A model generated the notes under the pieces. That model did no database searches and had not been told where the DNA came from. It was given only the letters and a program-made list of their open reading frames with translations. A stretch of 64,000 bases of DNA from NCBI GenBank assembly GCA_017514235.1, contig JAFWKK010000050.1, forward strand, positions 62,001-126,000. Direction: 5' to 3'. Source of the stretch: Kiritimatiellia bacterium. Lineage in GTDB: Bacteria; Verrucomicrobiota; Kiritimatiellia; RFP12; UBA1067. Position numbers and translations under genes: made by a program. Positions 8,866 to 17,299 of this stretch are shown one piece after another. Each line of letters opens with the position of its first letter. The first letter of the stretch is position 1.

Positions 8866-10056
8866 TTAGTTGTGAATTATACCATAATCCCCGCCTTCTG
8901 CGCCACTGCACCGCAACTTCCGCCGCAGCGAAAGCGGCGTGGCGCCAAACGCCTCGCGGAAACGAAGCGCCATGTGAGAAACGGACGTAAACCCGCATGA
9001 TTCCGCGATGTCCGCGACGGGAAGATCGCTTTCAGACACCAAATCCAGTGCAGCTGAAAGTCGCATCTGGCGGATTTCCTCTCCAAGCGTGCGACCAAGC
9101 GCACGTTGGGCGCGTATCTGCAGCATGTGCTTCGAATATCCGATGCGACGGGCGAGCGTAGCCGCGTCGAGGTGGCCTGCAAGGTTGTCGCGCGCGTACC
9201 TAAGTGCCTCCGCCACGAATCGGTCGGGCAACACGTCGGCGTCCGTTGAAAGCCGCGTAGAGACACGGTGCGACGCGAAGCGTATCGTCCGCCCTCCTGG
9301 CGCAGTCTTGCGGATAAGCTCGTTGAGCACGCGTCCGGCGGCGTAGCCAAGGCGGAAGTCGCCGGTCGGCAGGGACGAAATGGCCGGGGAAACGGTAGTG
9401 CAGATCGCAGCGTCGTCGTCCACTCCGAGAATCGCCAGGTCATGCGGAACGGATATGCCTGCGGCGAGCGCGGCCTCCAGGGCCTGGCGGGCGCGAAAGT
9501 CATGGGAAGCGAAGAGCGCCGACGGCCTTGGAAGCGACGCCAGACGGCCTGGAAGTTCGTCCTCGACGCCGACTGACACATCGACGCAGCAGAACCCAAG
9601 CGCACGCAGGTGTCCAACAAAACCGTCGCGCCTTGCCCGGCTCCATTCGGTCTCCGTCTCCGGCCCGAGCCAGGCGAACGAACGGAAATGCTTGGCGAGG
9701 AAGTAATCTGCGGCAGCCCTGCCCTCAGCCTCGTGGTCGCAGAGAATCGTCACGACATGCCGTGCGCGCGGACTGCGGCGCGGCACCAGGACGTCTTCGA
9801 CAAGCACCGCCGGGATTCCGGCTGCAACGACCTCCCTGCGCCTTTCGTCGCTGTCTACGTACGCTATCACGCCATCGGCACGGCGCGAGGAGATCGGCGC
9901 CGGCAACCCAGAAAGCGCCCCGAAGTCGAGGCTTATCTGCCAGCGTCCGCCAGTCTTCTCGTGGGCGTACGCAAGGATTCCGTCGAGCTTGAGCCTCTCC
10001 GGACGGTTGATCGTCGGCATCGTCACGAGTATCTTCAGCGGTCGCGTCACGTTCAT
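8866..10056 (-). CDS. XylR-like transcription regulator (LacI-type sensor domain + AraC HTH)
   Basis: 396-residue regulator. Residues ~10-270 form a periplasmic-binding-protein-like sensor of the LacI/GalR class (RADGVIAYVDSDERRREVV, then ILGVDDDAAICTTVSP). Residues ~285-385 are an AraC-type double helix-turn-helix (DAATLARRIGYSKHML..., VADIAESCGFTSVSHMALRFREAFG). E. coli XylR has this domain order and responds to a pentose; such hybrids are abundant in PVC bacteria and generally sense sugars. The ATG at 10056 is chosen because an extended -10 box ends seven bases upstream, implying a leaderless mRNA; an upstream in-frame ATG would lie on the wrong side of that box. It sits between two DegT aminotransferase genes, its probable targets (inference). 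Confidence 0.87.
   Translation of the reverse strand: MNVTRPLKILVTMPTINRPERLKLDGILAYAHEKTGGRWQISLDFGALSGLPAPISSRRADGVIAYVDSDERRREVVAAGIPAVLVEDVLVPRRSPRARHVVTILCDHEAEGRAAADYFLAKHFRSFAWLGPETETEWSRARRDGFVGHLRALGFCCVDVSVGVEDELPGRLASLPRPSALFASHDFRARQALEAALAAGISVPHDLAILGVDDDAAICTTVSPAISSLPTGDFRLGYAAGRVLNELIRKTAPGGRTIRFASHRVSTRLSTDADVLPDRFVAEALRYARDNLAGHLDAATLARRIGYSKHMLQIRAQRALGRTLGEEIRQMRLSAALDLVSESDLPVADIAESCGFTSVSHMALRFREAFGATPLSLRRKLRCSGAEGGDYGIIHN
8876..8884 (-). promoter_or_regulatory. Extended -10 box (TGG-TATAAT) for the first aminotransferase gene
   Basis: TGGTATAAT on the minus strand, lying in the last codons of the XylR-like gene. Predicted start near 8868 gives a leader of about 52 bases containing the TGAAC inverted repeat. 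Confidence 0.5.
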
Positions 10057-10063
10057 GGCAGTG

Positions 10064-10072
10064 ATTATACCA
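10064..10072 (-). promoter_or_regulatory. Extended -10 box (TGG-TATAAT) of the XylR-like gene
   Basis: TGGTATAAT on the minus strand, seven bases before the ATG at 10056. No good -35 hexamer at normal spacing. Predicts a leaderless transcript. Confidence 0.65.
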
Positions 10073-10147
10073 AAAATAACAGCCGCGGCCATTGAACGAA
10101 TTTGATGTTTTTCGTGCCGTCATTTTGCTTCGCTTCGGACACACATC

Positions 10148-10156
10148 TGCTATAAT
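10148..10156 (+). promoter_or_regulatory. Extended -10 box (TGC-TATAAT) of the second aminotransferase gene
   Basis: TGC at 10148-10150 and TATAAT at 10151-10156. The expected start near 10163 gives a leader of about 48 bases ending in an AAGGAG ribosome site before ATG 10211. Confidence 0.6.
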
Positions 10157-10210
10157 GGCAACGCCTTTATGGCAAATTGCAGTCACGACAAACAAAACAA
10201 GGAGAAAACA

Positions 10211-11551
10211 ATGGCAATCAAGGACGACCATTACACGGGAGGCGAGACCGAAGGCGGAATCACCTCAAGCTACGCGACGAACGACGGCGTGAAGCTGAAA
10301 GTCGCGTATTCGTTCATGGGGTCAATCTACGACGAGGCCGAGCGCAAGGCAGCCCTGGACGCAATGTCGCAGGACTCGCTCACGATGGGCCCGAAGACAA
10401 TCGAGTTCCAGGACAAGTTCGCGAAGATGTCCGGCACTAAATACGCATTTGCAGCGACCAGCTGCACGACGTCGATGCACGTCGTGACGCAGCTCTTCGA
10501 CATCAGGCCAGGCGACGAGGTAATCGTCACGCCGAACACGTTCGTCGCGACGTCGCTCGTCATTCTCAAGGAAGGCGGCGTGCCGGTCTTCGCCGACATC
10601 GACCCCAGGACGTTCAACATAGACCCCAACGACGTCGAGCGCAAGATCACGCCGAAGACGAAGGCCATCTACGTCGTCCACTACGCAGGGCAGATGGTGG
10701 ACATGGACCCGATCATGGAGATCGCCAAGAAGCACAACCTCAAGGTTCTCGAAGACTGCGCGCATGCGACAGGATCGAGCTACAAGGGGCGCAAGGCCGG
10801 CTCGATCGGCGACTGCGGCGCTTTCTCGTTCCACTCGCTCAAGAACATCACGACATGCGGCGAGGGCGGCATGATCACGACGAACAACGACGAATACGCC
10901 AAGGGAATCCAGAACCTGCGCTGCATGAGCAACATGCCGCAGACGTGGAACGATCAGCTGACGGACAAGAACGACCCGGTCTGGACCTTCGGCAAGATCG
11001 TCAAGCGCCGCACCGACCCGATCCAGTACTGGATGCCGGCGCACTTCGACGTCATCCCGTGGAACGGCCACTGGGGCTCAAACTACCGCATGAACGAAAT
11101 CCAAGCGGCCGTCGGCTGCTGCCAGCTCGACAAGCTCGACATGCTCGTCGCGAAGCGCCGCGAAATCGCCCACAAGATCACCGCAGGCCTTCAGGACGTT
11201 CCGGGCGTGGAGCCGGTGTACGAGGATCCGAATTGCTTCCACAGCTTTCACCTCTACACGGTCTGCGTCGACGAGAAGGCGTTGGGCGGTTCCCGTGACG
11301 AATTCATGCAGGTGCTATACCAGGAGGAGGGCGTGCAAGGCATTCTGCACTACCAGCCTACCTACCACTTCACAGGCCTCAAGCGCATGGGGTACGATCC
11401 CGACCAGTGCCCGCGCGCGAACGAGTTCTTCTACAACCGCGAGTTCAACATTCCGATGCACCCGCGGCTCACGGACCAGGACATACAGGACATGGTCGAC
11501 GGCATAAGAAACACCTCTGCCAAGCTCCGCAAGCGTCATTGCAAGGCATAA
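10211..11551 (+). CDS. DegT/DnrJ/EryC1/StrS family PLP-dependent aminotransferase (second copy)
   Basis: 446-residue aminotransferase of the sugar-aminating DegT family. Seen: GDEVIVTPNTFVATSLV, LEDCAHATGSSYKGRKAG (PLP-contacting Asp), and AFSFHSLKNITTCGEGGM with the Schiff-base Lys. Start ATG 10211 follows AAGGAG by seven bases; an upstream in-frame ATG at 10169 lacks a ribosome site. Divergent from the XylR-like gene with a 154-base shared promoter region. Followed by a strong hairpin at 11571-11607. Together with the first copy it may aminate a keto-sugar or cyclitol intermediate; substrate unknown. Confidence 0.88.
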   Translation: MAIKDDHYTGGETEGGITSSYATNDGVKLKVAYSFMGSIYDEAERKAALDAMSQDSLTMGPKTIEFQDKFAKMSGTKYAFAATSCTTSMHVVTQLFDIRPGDEVIVTPNTFVATSLVILKEGGVPVFADIDPRTFNIDPNDVERKITPKTKAIYVVHYAGQMVDMDPIMEIAKKHNLKVLEDCAHATGSSYKGRKAGSIGDCGAFSFHSLKNITTCGEGGMITTNNDEYAKGIQNLRCMSNMPQTWNDQLTDKNDPVWTFGKIVKRRTDPIQYWMPAHFDVIPWNGHWGSNYRMNEIQAAVGCCQLDKLDMLVAKRREIAHKITAGLQDVPGVEPVYEDPNCFHSFHLYTVCVDEKALGGSRDEFMQVLYQEEGVQGILHYQPTYHFTGLKRMGYDPDQCPRANEFFYNREFNIPMHPRLTDQDIQDMVDGIRNTSAKLRKRHCKA

Positions 11552-11570
11552 GGCGCTTCAACAAACGAGA

Positions 11571-11607
11571 AACGATCCGCCAGGCAATCATGGCTTGGCG
11601 GATCGTT
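11571..11607. terminator. Long stem-loop, probable bidirectional terminator
   Basis: Fifteen-base-pair stem (11571-11585 with 11593-11607, one G-U pair) and a seven-base loop. It lies between the 3' end of the second aminotransferase gene and the 3' end of the convergent tRNA-Glu. On the minus strand it is followed by a T-rich stretch (TTTCTCGTTTG), so it fits best as terminator of the tRNA transcript while also serving the plus-strand gene. Confidence 0.75.
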
Positions 11608-11624
11608 CGCTTATGCGTCGCAAC

Positions 11625-11699
11625 TGGCAGCCCCTAGGAGAGTCGAACTCCTCTTGCCTGGATGAGAACCAGATGTCCTAGCCGATAGACGAAGGGGCC
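11625..11699 (-). tRNA. tRNA-Glu (anticodon CTC), CCA encoded
   Basis: Cloverleaf folds: acceptor GGCCCCT with AGGGGCT (G-U at 1:72), anticodon stem TCTGG/CCAGG with loop TTCTCAT giving CTC, TTCGA in the T loop, discriminator G and encoded CCA. Cotranscribed with tRNA-Leu six bases upstream. Confidence 0.95.
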
Positions 11700-11705
11700 G
11701 TCTTT

Positions 11706-11790
11706 TGGTGCACCCGGTGGGATTTGAACCCACACACCTTGCGGCACTAGAACCTGAATCTAGCGTGTATGCCAATTTCACCACGGGTGC
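11706..11790 (-). tRNA. tRNA-Leu (anticodon CAG), CCA encoded
   Basis: Class II tRNA with a long variable arm. Acceptor GCACCCG pairs with CGGGTGC; anticodon stem CTAGA/TCTAG with loop TTCAGGT giving CAG; T loop GTTCAAATC; discriminator A and encoded CCA. First gene of a two-tRNA transcript with tRNA-Glu. Confidence 0.95.
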
Positions 11791-11802
11791 AGACTGTTTG
11801 AG

Positions 11803-11811
11803 AGTATACCA
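11803..11811 (-). promoter_or_regulatory. Extended -10 box (TGG-TATACT) of the Leu-Glu tRNA operon
   Basis: TGGTATACT on the minus strand, 12 bases before the mature tRNA-Leu 5' end, consistent with a start about five bases upstream of it. Confidence 0.6.
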
Positions 11812-11828
11812 AAAACACCCGCTCGCCG

Positions 11829-12791
11829 TCAACCCCCGCAGTACGCATCGAGCCGCTCGCCCCACAACGGCATGACGGACGGGAATTCGGCGGCTTCAAG
11901 GCGGGCCTTCGCCTTCAACCCGTCGCGATAGGTCCAGCGATACCTGTCCTTCGCATGTCCCAGCTCCTGCAGATGGGCGATCACCGCCTTCTTCGGGCGG
12001 ACCGTCTCGACGGCGCCCTTCACTGGATCCATGCCGCAGTAAGGGTGGAACACCCACATGTCCGGTCGGCGCGTAACGCCAAGCTTCTCGTGGCTGCAGC
12101 AGTCTCCCGAATGGTAGAGCGTGAAGTCGCCGACCTGCACCTCGAACGGCGTCGTGTAGTCTATGAGGTAGCTGTTGTGGTCGCAAAGTCCCGTTATGAC
12201 CGTCACGTCGCCGAACCGGAACGTCTTGGACTTCGCCCGAGTGTAGCCGCCGTACTTCCTGTCTCTTACGCCATAGTTGTCGAAGAAGTTGTTCACCACC
12301 GGCTTGTGCTCGCCCCTGTCCATCGCAAACTTGAACCGCTCCGTGTAGTGGTCGTTGTGGTTGTGGGTGATGAGCGCGAAGTCAAGGAACGGCGCAAACT
12401 CCTCCGCACGGCGGTGATGGAGGTCGATCGAGAACATCGTCTTCGGCGTCTTTACGATCAGCCCCATGTTGTACACGTACCACACGGCCGGCCTGTTCGC
12501 GTCCGTCACGACCGTGTCCTTCGCTTCGCGGAACACCTTGTCGAACGCCGCTTCAAGACGTCCCAGCACGGGAAAGCGCGAAACCGCGGCCGACAGCGCC
12601 TCCGCGCCGGCGGCGCCTGGCTCAAGGCTGCAGTACGCCGCGAAATCCTTCGGCGTCACCGCATCGATCTCAGACTGGCGCAGGTCAAGCTCCGCCACTC
12701 CCGTCGGCTCGTGCGACTGAGCCGCCAGCCTTCCCGCTGCGGCAAGGACCCCCGCCGAAGCGACGCCCTTTGCGAAATCACGTCTTGTCAT
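11829..12791 (-). CDS. Exported metallo-beta-lactamase-fold protein
   Basis: 320-residue protein with an N-terminal export signal containing paired arginines (MTRRDFAKGV...) and a hydrophobic stretch, compatible with Tat export, which suits a pre-folded metalloprotein. The metal-binding motif THNHNDHYTERF (HxHxDH) appears near residue 143, and later residues SGDCC and HLQELGH fit the remaining ligands. The closest recognisable group is UlaG-like lactonases/MBL-fold hydrolases, but the substrate is unknown. A GGAGG site (12797-12801 complement) precedes ATG 12791, and TATAAT lies at 12814-12819. The gene is followed by the tRNA-Leu/Glu promoter and is divergent from tRNA-Arg. Confidence 0.8.
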   Translation of the reverse strand: MTRRDFAKGVASAGVLAAAGRLAAQSHEPTGVAELDLRQSEIDAVTPKDFAAYCSLEPGAAGAEALSAAVSRFPVLGRLEAAFDKVFREAKDTVVTDANRPAVWYVYNMGLIVKTPKTMFSIDLHHRRAEEFAPFLDFALITHNHNDHYTERFKFAMDRGEHKPVVNNFFDNYGVRDRKYGGYTRAKSKTFRFGDVTVITGLCDHNSYLIDYTTPFEVQVGDFTLYHSGDCCSHEKLGVTRRPDMWVFHPYCGMDPVKGAVETVRPKKAVIAHLQELGHAKDRYRWTYRDGLKAKARLEAAEFPSVMPLWGERLDAYCGG

Positions 12792-12813
12792 GATGTCCTC
12801 CTTGCTGGCTGAT

Positions 12814-12819
12814 ATTATA
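12814..12819 (-). promoter_or_regulatory. -10 box (TATAAT) of the metallo-beta-lactamase-fold gene
   Basis: TATAAT on the minus strand, 22 bases before ATG 12791. The short leader carries a GGAGG ribosome site, showing that the same organism also makes leadered mRNAs. Confidence 0.5.
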
Positions 12820-12836
12820 CAATAAATTCCGGCGTG

Positions 12837-12866
12837 TTGACGGCATCAATGCAAACTTGGTATACT
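12837..12866 (+). promoter_or_regulatory. Promoter of tRNA-Arg (TTGACG, 18 bp, TATACT)
   Basis: TTGACG at 12837-12842 and TATACT at 12861-12866 preceded by TGG. The best complete sigma-70-type promoter in the window; the start is expected near 12873, 14 bases before the tRNA. Confidence 0.8.
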
Positions 12867-12886
12867 ACCGCCCACCACAATCAACC

Positions 12887-12963
12887 GGGTCTGTAGCTCA
12901 TTCGGATAGAGCAGCGGTTTTCTAAACCGCGGGTAGTGGGTTCGATTCCCGCCAGACCCGCCA
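12887..12963 (+). tRNA. tRNA-Arg (anticodon TCT), CCA encoded
   Basis: Acceptor GGGTCTG/CAGACCC, D arm GCTC...GAGC, anticodon stem GCGGT/ACCGC with loop TTTCTAA giving TCT, T arm GTGGG/CCCGC with TTCGATT, discriminator G and encoded CCA. Only 32 bases separate it from the rubrerythrin start, so the two are probably cotranscribed. Confidence 0.96.
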
Positions 12964-12995
12964 ACGCGAAAGCACTGAAAGAAAGGAAGGCAGAG

Positions 12996-13546
12996 ATGAC
13001 AAAATGGGTTTGCCCCGTATGCGGGTATGTGCATGAGGGCGATTCAGCACCGGAGAAGTGCCCCCAGTGCGGCGTTCCGGGCGCAAAGTTCCTTAAGCAG
13101 TCCGGCGGACTGGACTTCGTGGCAGAGCATCACGTCGGCGACGGCATCGTCGACGACGCCGAGGTCACGCAGGGACTCAAGGACCATTTCAACGGCGAGT
13201 GCTGCGAAGTCGGCATGTATCTCGCCATGTCGCGCCAGGCGGACCGCGAGGGCTATCCGAGGTCGCCGAGGCGTACAAGCGCATAGCGTTCGAGGAGGCG
13301 GAGCACGCGGCGAAGTTCGCCGAGCTCCTAGGCAAGACGATCGACATCGTCACCGACTCCACCAAGGAGAACCTCCGCCGCCGCATGGAGGCCGAGTGCG
13401 GCGCGACCGCCGGAAAGCTCGCCATCGCAAAGCGCGCGAAAGAGCTTGGCTACGACGCGATCCACGACACCGTGCACGAGATGGCGAAGGACGAAGCCCG
13501 CCACGGCAAGGCTTTCCAGGGCCTCTACAACCGCTACTTCAAGTAA
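12996..13546 (+). CDS. Reverse rubrerythrin (N-terminal rubredoxin), interrupted by a frameshift
   Basis: Peroxide/oxygen-detoxifying non-haem iron protein of anaerobes. The first frame (ATG 12996, ribosome site AAAGGAAGG) encodes a rubredoxin module [10 protein letters not shown]...[11 protein letters not shown] and the first diiron helix ([19 protein letters not shown]) up to about residue 88. The rest continues in the +2 frame from [16 protein letters not shown] through [12 protein letters not shown] to the stop at 13546. Joining the frames gives a full-length protein with both Glu/His iron-binding motifs; one base is missing around 13258. Rubredoxin at the N-terminus identifies the reverse type known from clostridia as an NADH-linked peroxidase. 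Because both halves are otherwise intact, a sequencing error or very recent mutation is likelier than an old pseudogene. Confidence 0.82.
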
Positions 13547-13585
13547 CGGAGCGTCATAACTTCGGCGACAGCCGACGGTCCCGGG

Positions 13586-15811
13586 TTACCGATCCCAGGA
13601 GATGTCGACCCTCGTCGAAGCGCCCGGCGGCGTCACGAACGTGCGCGGCGCCGGGCGCGTGGTTACCCATATGCTCCCGATTCGGAACACCGTAAGTTCC
13701 GGCGGACGCATGGCCGGCTCCGTAAGCGAGATGAAAAGCGGGGTCGACTGCTGCGAAACGAACTCGACGTCGAAACCACTCCCGGCGAGTGCCCTCATGT
13801 TGTCTGCTGCGTTTTCGGGGCTCGCCACGAAACGGCGCACCCCCAGGTCGGCGAGAGCCTGCAATGCCTGGGTGTTGAACGTATAGAGCGTCCAGTCGGC
13901 CGTCACGTCCTCGACGCCGAGCGAACGCAGCATGCGCAGCGCAGCCAAGTCGCTAGCCTCCCAGCGGTCGCAGCCCTTCCGGATCAGGCGCTTTACGTCT
14001 GCGCGCAACCTGGCGAAGTCGGGCTCTGCAGTGTAGACTGGCGTAGCGACGCGATCGCCTCCCTCGCCCATAGTCACGACGACCTCGTCCCATTCTCCGG
14101 GCGGCATGGCCTGGTCGGGACGCATCTTGAGCCGACGGCAGGCGTTCGGACGCTCTTGCACGGCTCTGCGGCGCAAAACGTCCTCGAGCGCAGACCCGAC
14201 ACGTTCCCGCATCGCCTCGGCGCGCGCCGCGTCGAGCCTTTCCACCAGTTCGCGGCGAATGTCGTTCATCACGCTCGGCGGAGCGAAGAGCCCTTCGGGA
14301 TCGTTTACCGACAGGCGCCCGAGGCTGTAATCAGTCCCGCCGAGCTTGGCGAACGCCTTGCGCACGCCCTCAACCGTCCGCCCCGGCGATTTCGCCTTTT
14401 CAAGGGCAACCGGCTTCGAAACCGAAACTTCAACGGGGCTGACGGCGCGGCAAGAGATGCCGTCGCGGGAAAGATCCACTTCAACGCTTATGGCGCAGCC
14501 GCCAGGAAGGTCGCTCGGACGGAACGACGGCGTTGGGAACATTCGTTTCACAGCGTTTGACATCGAGCAGAACACGGTGCTTCCCGGCTTGATCGCCGCC
14601 CAGTCCCCCGTCCCGGAGGGCCCTCGTTCATCGGGAAGGAGTATCTCCACGTCCGTCCCGGCGTCCACCTTCAAAACGGACCGTCGCGAAATCGCCTGAC
14701 GCATTTCGGCTATCCCCATGCCAAGGCGTCGTCCGTCGGCGCCTACGGCTTCGAACTGCAACCCGTCATGCTTCTCAAGCGCGCGCCTGGTATGGAAGCG
14801 AAGCCAGCTCCGTCCGTCTCGGTCTTTCGTGACATGCTTCACCGTCCCGACGGGCGAGCCGACGTGACCGGGCGAGCCGATGTCGATCGGGGACTCCGCT
14901 TGCACTGGCCTTCCGTGGAAGTACAGTTCCGTCGTGCGGCGGGAGAACACCGTTTCAAGGTCTTCGACCGAGACCCGCTTCTTGCCCGTTCCCGATTCCC
15001 TGTCCAGTATCTGCCGGTAGTAACGCGTAACGCTCGCGACATACAGCTCGGACTTCATGCGTCCCTCGATCTTGAGGGACGCTACGCCTGCGTCGGCAAG
15101 CCTGCGCACGTCTTCGCCGAGGCGAAGGTCCTTCATCGAAAACGGGTGCGAAACCGCCGCGCCGCCGCTCGCAGGCGAAACTGGAAACCCCTGGCGGCAG
15201 CAGTAAGGGCACTTGCCGCGGTTGCCGCTGCGTCCCTTTTCCATCGCCCCGAAGAGGCACAGGCCGGAGAGCGAATAGCAGAGTGCGCCGTGAATGAACA
15301 CCTCTATCTCAACGCCGCAACGCCTGGCGACGGACTCTATTTCCGCCAGGCTGAGCTCCCGCGCCAGCACGACGCGGCGAAAGCCAAGCTCTCGCAACGC
15401 CAGCACTCCTTCAAGGTTGTGCGCCACGAGCTGCGTGGAGGCATGCAGGCAGAGACCCGGGAAATGCCTGCGGCAGATGCGGGCGACTCCGAGGTCCTGC
15501 ACGATTATGGCGTCGGGGTGCAGTTCGTCGAGCTGAGCCAACGTGCGGACGGCGCGCTCAACGTCGCATTCGTCGATCACGGTGTTGAACGTCACGTAGA
15601 CCTTGCGTCCCTGCGAACGGGCCAGGCGCAGGAGGTCTCGCATGTCTTCAGTCGAGAAGTTGTCGGCGAACGCCCTGGCGGAGAAGTCCGCAAGCCCGCA
15701 GTACACGGCGTCGGCTCCTGCCGCGAACGCCGCCCGCGCGACGGCGAAGTTCCCCGCAGGCGCAAGCAGCTCGACTCCGGGACCGGGCATTTCGCGACCG
15801 CCAGCCTTCAT
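13586..15811 (-). CDS. Peptidase U32 family protein (RlhA/YhbU-like, 23S rRNA hydroxylase candidate)
   Basis: 741-residue protein. The N-terminal half has the U32 hallmark LLAPAGNFAVARAAFAAGADAVYCG, STQLVAHN, and the cysteine-containing signature FIHGALCYSLSGLCLFG...GNRGKCPYCCRQ. The long form with a C-terminal extension resembles E. coli RlhA, which hydroxylates C2501 of 23S rRNA; older annotation calls these collagenase-like proteases. The ATG at 15811 overlaps the MlaD stop as ATGA, so it is the last gene of the lipid-transport operon. The functional link with that operon is not obvious. Convergent with rubrerythrin, 39 bases apart, without a convincing hairpin. Confidence 0.85.
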   Translation of the reverse strand: MKAGGREMPGPGVELLAPAGNFAVARAAFAAGADAVYCGLADFSARAFADNFSTEDMRDLLRLARSQGRKVYVTFNTVIDECDVERAVRTLAQLDELHPDAIIVQDLGVARICRRHFPGLCLHASTQLVAHNLEGVLALRELGFRRVVLARELSLAEIESVARRCGVEIEVFIHGALCYSLSGLCLFGAMEKGRSGNRGKCPYCCRQGFPVSPASGGAAVSHPFSMKDLRLGEDVRRLADAGVASLKIEGRMKSELYVASVTRYYRQILDRESGTGKKRVSVEDLETVFSRRTTELYFHGRPVQAESPIDIGSPGHVGSPVGTVKHVTKDRDGRSWLRFHTRRALEKHDGLQFEAVGADGRRLGMGIAEMRQAISRRSVLKVDAGTDVEILLPDERGPSGTGDWAAIKPGSTVFCSMSNAVKRMFPTPSFRPSDLPGGCAISVEVDLSRDGISCRAVSPVEVSVSKPVALEKAKSPGRTVEGVRKAFAKLGGTDYSLGRLSVNDPEGLFAPPSVMNDIRRELVERLDAARAEAMRERVGSALEDVLRRRAVQERPNACRRLKMRPDQAMPPGEWDEVVVTMGEGGDRVATPVYTAEPDFARLRADVKRLIRKGCDRWEASDLAALRMLRSLGVEDVTADWTLYTFNTQALQALADLGVRRFVASPENAADNMRALAGSGFDVEFVSQQSTPLFISLTEPAMRPPELTVFRIGSIWVTTRPAPRTFVTPPGASTRVDISWDR

Positions 15812-16563
15812 CTCGTCTCGTCAAGCGGGGCGGCGACGCGTTCGCGCAGGAGGAGCGACGGATTGCGCTTCAGTTCCGCCGCGAGCTCGCGCAGCGACTC
15901 GGACGTCTCGGCGATGTTCTCGATGATTCGCGCGAAGTCCGCCTGGCGCGCCTCGAGAGTCGTCATGGCGCACTCCGTCGCCCGGGAGACGGACTCCACG
16001 GCGACGTGAATGTTGCTCCAGGCCGCATCGAGGTCCATCTTGTTGATCTGGTTCATCACCTTCGTGGCGGAATCGGAGAAGCTGCTCAGCAGCGACGGCG
16101 CTGGCGGTATGTACAGGTTCTTGGGCTGCCAGCTTATCGACGGCGGTTTCGGCGCGACCTTCAGCACGTCGAGCTCTATCCTCGAGAGCCCCGTCACGCC
16201 GCTGGCGGTGACCGTCGCGCGCAAGCCCCGCTCCACGAGTCTCTTCGCCTTTCCGGCGTACTGGCCGAGGTTGTCGCACCGGAAAGCCATCAGGATGTAG
16301 ATGCGATGGGCGTCGTCGTCGCCGGTGTCGTACTTGTTGCCGACGAAGTTTATCTCCTTGACCTCGCCGACCTTCACGCCCCTGAAGTTGACGGCGCTGC
16401 CTACCGAAAGGCCGCTCACGGACCTGTCGTAATACGTTTCTGCGAAAAGGAACCTGTCAGCGCCGCCGGCTCCGCCGATGTACACGAGCGTGGCTGTGAT
16501 TGCAGCGATGCCGAGGACCACCGTCAGTCCGATCGTGGTGTAGCTTGCGTGGTTAGATGCCAT
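15808..16563 (-). CDS. mlaD: MlaD/MCE-family lipid-binding protein
   Basis: 251-residue periplasmic substrate-binding component of an Mla-type phospholipid ABC transporter. One N-terminal membrane helix (about residues 10-30) is followed by a single MCE domain (YYDRSVSGLSVGSAVNFRGVKVGEVKEINF...TGLSRIELDVL, residues ~40-135) and a helical tail predicted to be coiled coil. Its start overlaps the ATPase gene by 11 bases and its stop overlaps the U32 start. In Gram-negatives these proteins form a hexameric ring that passes phospholipids between the membranes. Confidence 0.9.
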   Translation of the reverse strand: MASNHASYTTIGLTVVLGIAAITATLVYIGGAGGADRFLFAETYYDRSVSGLSVGSAVNFRGVKVGEVKEINFVGNKYDTGDDDAHRIYILMAFRCDNLGQYAGKAKRLVERGLRATVTASGVTGLSRIELDVLKVAPKPPSISWQPKNLYIPPAPSLLSSFSDSATKVMNQINKMDLDAAWSNIHVAVESVSRATECAMTTLEARQADFARIIENIAETSESLRELAAELKRNPSLLLRERVAAPLDETR

Positions 16564-17299
16564 CTGAACCTCCCCTGCTGAAGAACTTCCTTACAAACGG
16601 GTCTTCGGACGATTCGCGAAGCTCCTTCGGGTTTCCGAGCGCCACCATCGCCTTGCGCGTGCGGTCGAACATCGCGGCTCTGTCGCCTATCCTGAACACG
16701 CTCGGCAACTCGTGCGTGACTACCACAAACGTCATGCCCTTCTCGCCGCGGAGCCGCAGCACGAGGTCGTCGAGTGCCGACGACGTTATGGGGTCCAGCC
16801 CCGCGCTCGGCTCGTCGAGAAACACCACTTCCGGCTCAAGGGCCATGGCCCGGGCTATGGCAACGCGCTTGCGCATGCCGCCGGAAATCTCCGACGGCAT
16901 CTTGTCAGCGGCGTCCTCCAGCTCCACGTCGGCAAGGAGCGAACGGGCGCGGTCGCGACGCTCGCCCTTCCCCAGCTTCGAAAACTCCTCCAAAGGCAGC
17001 ATCACGTTTTCAAGGCAGGTCATGGAGCCAAAGAGCGCGCCCGACTGGTACATGACGCCTATCTTGCGGCAGAGAGAGGCGCGGTTCCGCCGCGTCCACT
17101 CCAACCCGGCCACCGACAGGCTGCCGGACAGAACGGGGTTCAGCCCGATCATGTGCTTCATGACAGTGGACTTTCCGCACCCCGACTCGCCGAGCAGAAT
17201 GAACACCTCGCCTCGCGCGACGTCGAACGAGACGTCGTGCAGGATGACGGCGCCGGGATACCCGGCGTCCACATGCTCAAGACTGATTACAGGTCCCAT
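16553..17299 (-). CDS. mlaF: Mla-type ABC transporter ATP-binding protein
   Basis: 248-residue ATPase that powers the lipid transporter at the inner membrane. Walker A GESGCGKST, Q-loop region MYQSGALFGSM, ABC signature SGGMRKR, Walker B VVFLDEPSAGLD and the switch His in VVVTHEL are all present. ATG 17299 is preferred and overlaps the permease gene by 13 bases; GTG 17308 in frame is the alternative, and neither has a clear ribosome site, consistent with coupling to upstream translation. Confidence 0.92.
   Translation of the reverse strand: MGPVISLEHVDAGYPGAVILHDVSFDVARGEVFILLGESGCGKSTVMKHMIGLNPVLSGSLSVAGLEWTRRNRASLCRKIGVMYQSGALFGSMTCLENVMLPLEEFSKLGKGERRDRARSLLADVELEDAADKMPSEISGGMRKRVAIARAMALEPEVVFLDEPSAGLDPITSSALDDLVLRLRGEKGMTFVVVTHELPSVFRIGDRAAMFDRTRKAMVALGNPKELRESSEDPFVRKFFSRGGSDGI

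Noticed and set aside
12996-13546. Programmed ribosomal frameshift in rubrerythrin
   Set aside because: No slippery heptamer or downstream pseudoknot is evident at 13258 and the family does not use recoding; a missing base is simpler.
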